Assembly (NCBI GenBank): GCA_003133425.1
Contig: PKXI01000266.1
Coordinates: 1,123 to 14,573, forward strand
Direction of reading: 5' to 3'
Origin: Acidobacteriaceae bacterium
GTDB lineage: Bacteria; Acidobacteriota; Terriglobia; Terriglobales; Acidobacteriaceae
Length of the DNA: 13,451 nucleotides
Under the pieces are notes generated by a model, which had not been told where the DNA came from, did not search any database, and saw only the letters and a program-made list of their open reading frames with translations. Below, in pieces: positions 12,052 to 13,451 of this stretch; position 1 is the stretch's first letter, and every line of letters starts with the position of its first letter. Position numbers and translations under genes: made by a program.

Positions 12052-13227
12052 ATGAGGATGAGTTGCTCCCGTAGAGATTTTCTTGGCGCCATGGGAATGG
12101 CTGCCGGCGCGTACATTGCGAAACCATCGTTGCTCTCAGCCGAGCGCGCTCCGGCAAGCCCTGTGGCCATCGGAATTTGCCCGGAATATAACCGCCAGGT
12201 GGTGGATGTACTTTCCACCATGTTCGACCAGCTTGGCGGGCTGCAAAAGCTGGTGGGCGGAAAGACCGTTGCCATCAAGCTGAACATGACCAGCGTGCCC
12301 AAGGACAAGCTGAACGACATGCCGAACGAGATGACGCATTGGGTTCACCCGCAGGTGATCGGCGCACTGGTTTCTCTGCTGGGCAAAGCCGGTGCTACGC
12401 GCGTTCGCATCCTTGAAAGTGCGCCATGGGGCACCAAGCCGCTGGAGGACTTTATGATGGCCGCCGGCTGGCAGCCAAAAGACTTCGCCAGCGCGGCTAC
12501 GCGGGTGGAGTTTGAGAACACAAACTTCCTGGGAAGCGGCAAGACCTATTCGCGTTTCATGGTGCCAGGCGGCGGGCTGATGTATGCCGGCTACGATCTG
12601 AATCACTCCTACATGGATACCGATGTTTTTGTTTCGCTAGCCAAGCTCAAGGAGCATCGCACCGCGGGCGTCACGTTGAGCATGAAGAACTGCTTCGGCA
12701 TCACGCCCTGCACCATCTATAGCGAAAACGCACCAGTGGACGAGCCTAGCATCGTCCCGAATGGCTTCCGCGGGCCCATGCACTCGGGTTCGCGCGTACC
12801 TCCGAAAAGCGCACCCCCGTTGGTGGACACGACGAATTCTAAAGACCCCGGCTATCGAGTGCCAAGAATCACGGCCGATCTGGTTGCGGCACGCCCTATC
12901 CATCTCGCGGTGATCGACGGCATTTACAGCATGACGGGCGGAGAGCTTCCCAATCAGAACAAGAGCTGGATACACAAGCCGATTCATCCTGGCTTGCTGA
13001 TTGCGGGAATGAACTGCGTCTCGACCGATTCAGTTGCCACGGCCGTGATGGGATTCGACCCGATGGCGGATCGCGGCACTCCTCCGTTTGAGACTTGCGA
13101 CAGTACGTTGCGCCTGGCCGAACATCTCGGCGTGGGCAGCCGCGACCTGAGCCGCATTGAGGTTCTGGGCACACCAATTGCGAAGGCGCGTTACAAGTTC
13201 CCGCCGCTCTCTGACCTGGTGAGCTGA
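12052..13227 (+). CDS. Tat-exported DUF362 domain-containing protein
   Basis: A 391-residue protein with a twin-arginine signal: CSRRDFLG (R7-R8) followed by a weakly hydrophobic Ala/Gly stretch and a likely cut near LLSA, so it is exported folded, probably with a cofactor. The body has DUF362 features: VAIKLNMTS, the HPQVIGALVSLLGKAGATRVRILESAPWG nucleotide-fold-like stretch, DVFVSLAKLKEHRTAGVTLSMKNCFGI, and IDGIYSMTGGELPNQ ending in STDSVATAVMGFDP. DUF362 proteins are often linked to iron-sulfur proteins, but no CxxCxxC ferredoxin motif is present here and the biochemical role is unknown. The start is ATG 12052; GGTGGG (12039-12044) lies seven bases before it, and the in-frame GTG at 12040 overlaps that site and would spoil the Tat N-region. 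An intrinsic terminator follows after 19 bases. Confidence 0.88.
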   Translation: MRMSCSRRDFLGAMGMAAGAYIAKPSLLSAERAPASPVAIGICPEYNRQVVDVLSTMFDQLGGLQKLVGGKTVAIKLNMTSVPKDKLNDMPNEMTHWVHPQVIGALVSLLGKAGATRVRILESAPWGTKPLEDFMMAAGWQPKDFASAATRVEFENTNFLGSGKTYSRFMVPGGGLMYAGYDLNHSYMDTDVFVSLAKLKEHRTAGVTLSMKNCFGITPCTIYSENAPVDEPSIVPNGFRGPMHSGSRVPPKSAPPLVDTTNSKDPGYRVPRITADLVAARPIHLAVIDGIYSMTGGELPNQNKSWIHKPIHPGLLIAGMNCVSTDSVATAVMGFDPMADRGTPPFETCDSTLRLAEHLGVGSRDLSRIEVLGTPIAKARYKFPPLSDLVS

Positions 13228-13246
13228 ACGAACGCAATGCAGGAAA

Positions 13247-13281
13247 GGGCTCCTGGACTTAAAGTCCAGGAGCCCTTTTTT
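13247..13281 (+). terminator. Strong intrinsic terminator of the DUF362 gene
   Basis: GGGCTCCTGGAC (13247-13258) pairs perfectly with GTCCAGGAGCCC (13264-13275) around the five-base loop TTAAA, followed by six T (13276-13281) and GTTT. Three A before the stem can extend pairing with the T run, so it may also work in the reverse direction. Confidence 0.93.
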
Positions 13282-13338
13282 GTTTGGCCTGGATGCGCCA
13301 TGGATGGAACACTCGGGGATTCGCAAGGGCTTCCGCTG

Positions 13339-13350
13339 GGGCTAAAGCCC
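13339..13350. repeat. Short palindrome GGGCTAAAGCCC
   Basis: A symmetrical 12-base word (GGGCT-AA-AGCCC). The central gap is too small for a good RNA hairpin loop, so it is more likely a DNA-level repeat unit. Confidence 0.4.
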
Positions 13351-13380
13351 ATGTCAATTCTAGCGGGAGTTTACTGCGAG

Positions 13381-13432
13381 TGCGGCAAAAACGCGTGTAA
13401 CTCATTCTTTGTTTGCGAGTTACTCTGCCGCA
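13381..13432. repeat. Nested inverted repeat at the window end
   Basis: Outer arms TGCGGCA (13381-13387) and TGCCGCA (13426-13432) enclose inner arms GTAACTC (13397-13403) and GAGTTAC (13417-13423), all perfect, with a 13-base apical loop and an asymmetric internal loop (nine versus two bases). No T run follows. It could be a leader RNA structure of a gene beyond the window or a palindromic repeat. Confidence 0.6.
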
Positions 13433-13451
13433 GTTGTATTACCCACGTTGG

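Noticed and set aside
1..13451. CRISPR array, tRNA, rRNA, transposase or phage gene
   Set aside because: I found no evenly spaced direct repeats with unique spacers, no cloverleaf, and no integrase, transposase or phage structural motif in any frame.

Overview
The window reads as a stretch of ordinary bacterial chromosome with GC-rich genes, both strands used, several Shine-Dalgarno-driven starts, and intergenic spaces of about 0.4-0.5 kb full of short tandem repeats and hairpins. The style of the proteins (a short NagA, an IPT plus beta-propeller protein between pgpA and cinA, a Tat-exported DUF362 protein) and the repeat-rich spacers suggest a soil bacterium of the Acidobacteriota (Terriglobia-like). 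That placement is an inference from general resemblance; there is no rRNA or other marker gene here.

Layout. Positions 1-1139, plus strand: the 3' end of rimO (ribosomal protein S12 methylthiotransferase) followed 38 bases later by a small class I SAM O-methyltransferase. Positions 1198-2031, plus: a secreted dienelactone-hydrolase-like enzyme. Positions 2072-2983, minus: a compact NagA-like N-acetylglucosamine-6-phosphate deacetylase, convergent with the hydrolase. Positions 2984-3489: a spacer with one candidate 33-residue small ORF that has a strong ribosome binding site. Positions 3490-5193, plus: a complete glutamine-hydrolysing asparagine synthetase (asnB). Positions 5194-5668: a spacer with what looks like a frameshifted single-pass membrane mini-protein.

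Positions 5669-8755, plus: a compact run of yacG (zinc-finger gyrase inhibitor), pgpA (phosphatidylglycerophosphatase A, overlapping yacG by 11 bases), an IPT/TIG plus NHL/SMP-30-type beta-propeller protein, and cinA (NMN deamidase/competence-damage protein). These are closely spaced and could be one transcript. Positions 8852-9814, plus: a catalase-fold haem peroxidase with an ideal ribosome binding site.

Positions 9815-10314 are non-coding, with a diverged 33-base tandem repeat, a long imperfect palindrome and a degenerate octamer array. Positions 10315-11274, minus: a hormone-sensitive-lipase-type (family IV) esterase with a TTG start, overlapped at its start by a possible 39-residue upstream ORF. 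Positions 11404-11667, plus: the C-terminal half of a STAS anti-sigma-antagonist domain, probably a pseudogene. Positions 11668-12051 hold a CAGTTYT heptamer array and repeat-like hairpins. Positions 12052-13227, plus: a Tat-exported DUF362 protein followed by a textbook intrinsic terminator. The last 120 bases carry further inverted repeats.

The genes are mostly housekeeping (translation, cell envelope lipid synthesis, amino-acid and cofactor metabolism) mixed with independent accessory enzymes. I see no defence system, prophage, transposase, CRISPR array or biosynthetic cluster. The less explained material is in the spacers: two small ORFs with ribosome binding sites just upstream of enzyme genes, one apparent frameshifted membrane mini-protein, and several families of short repeats.
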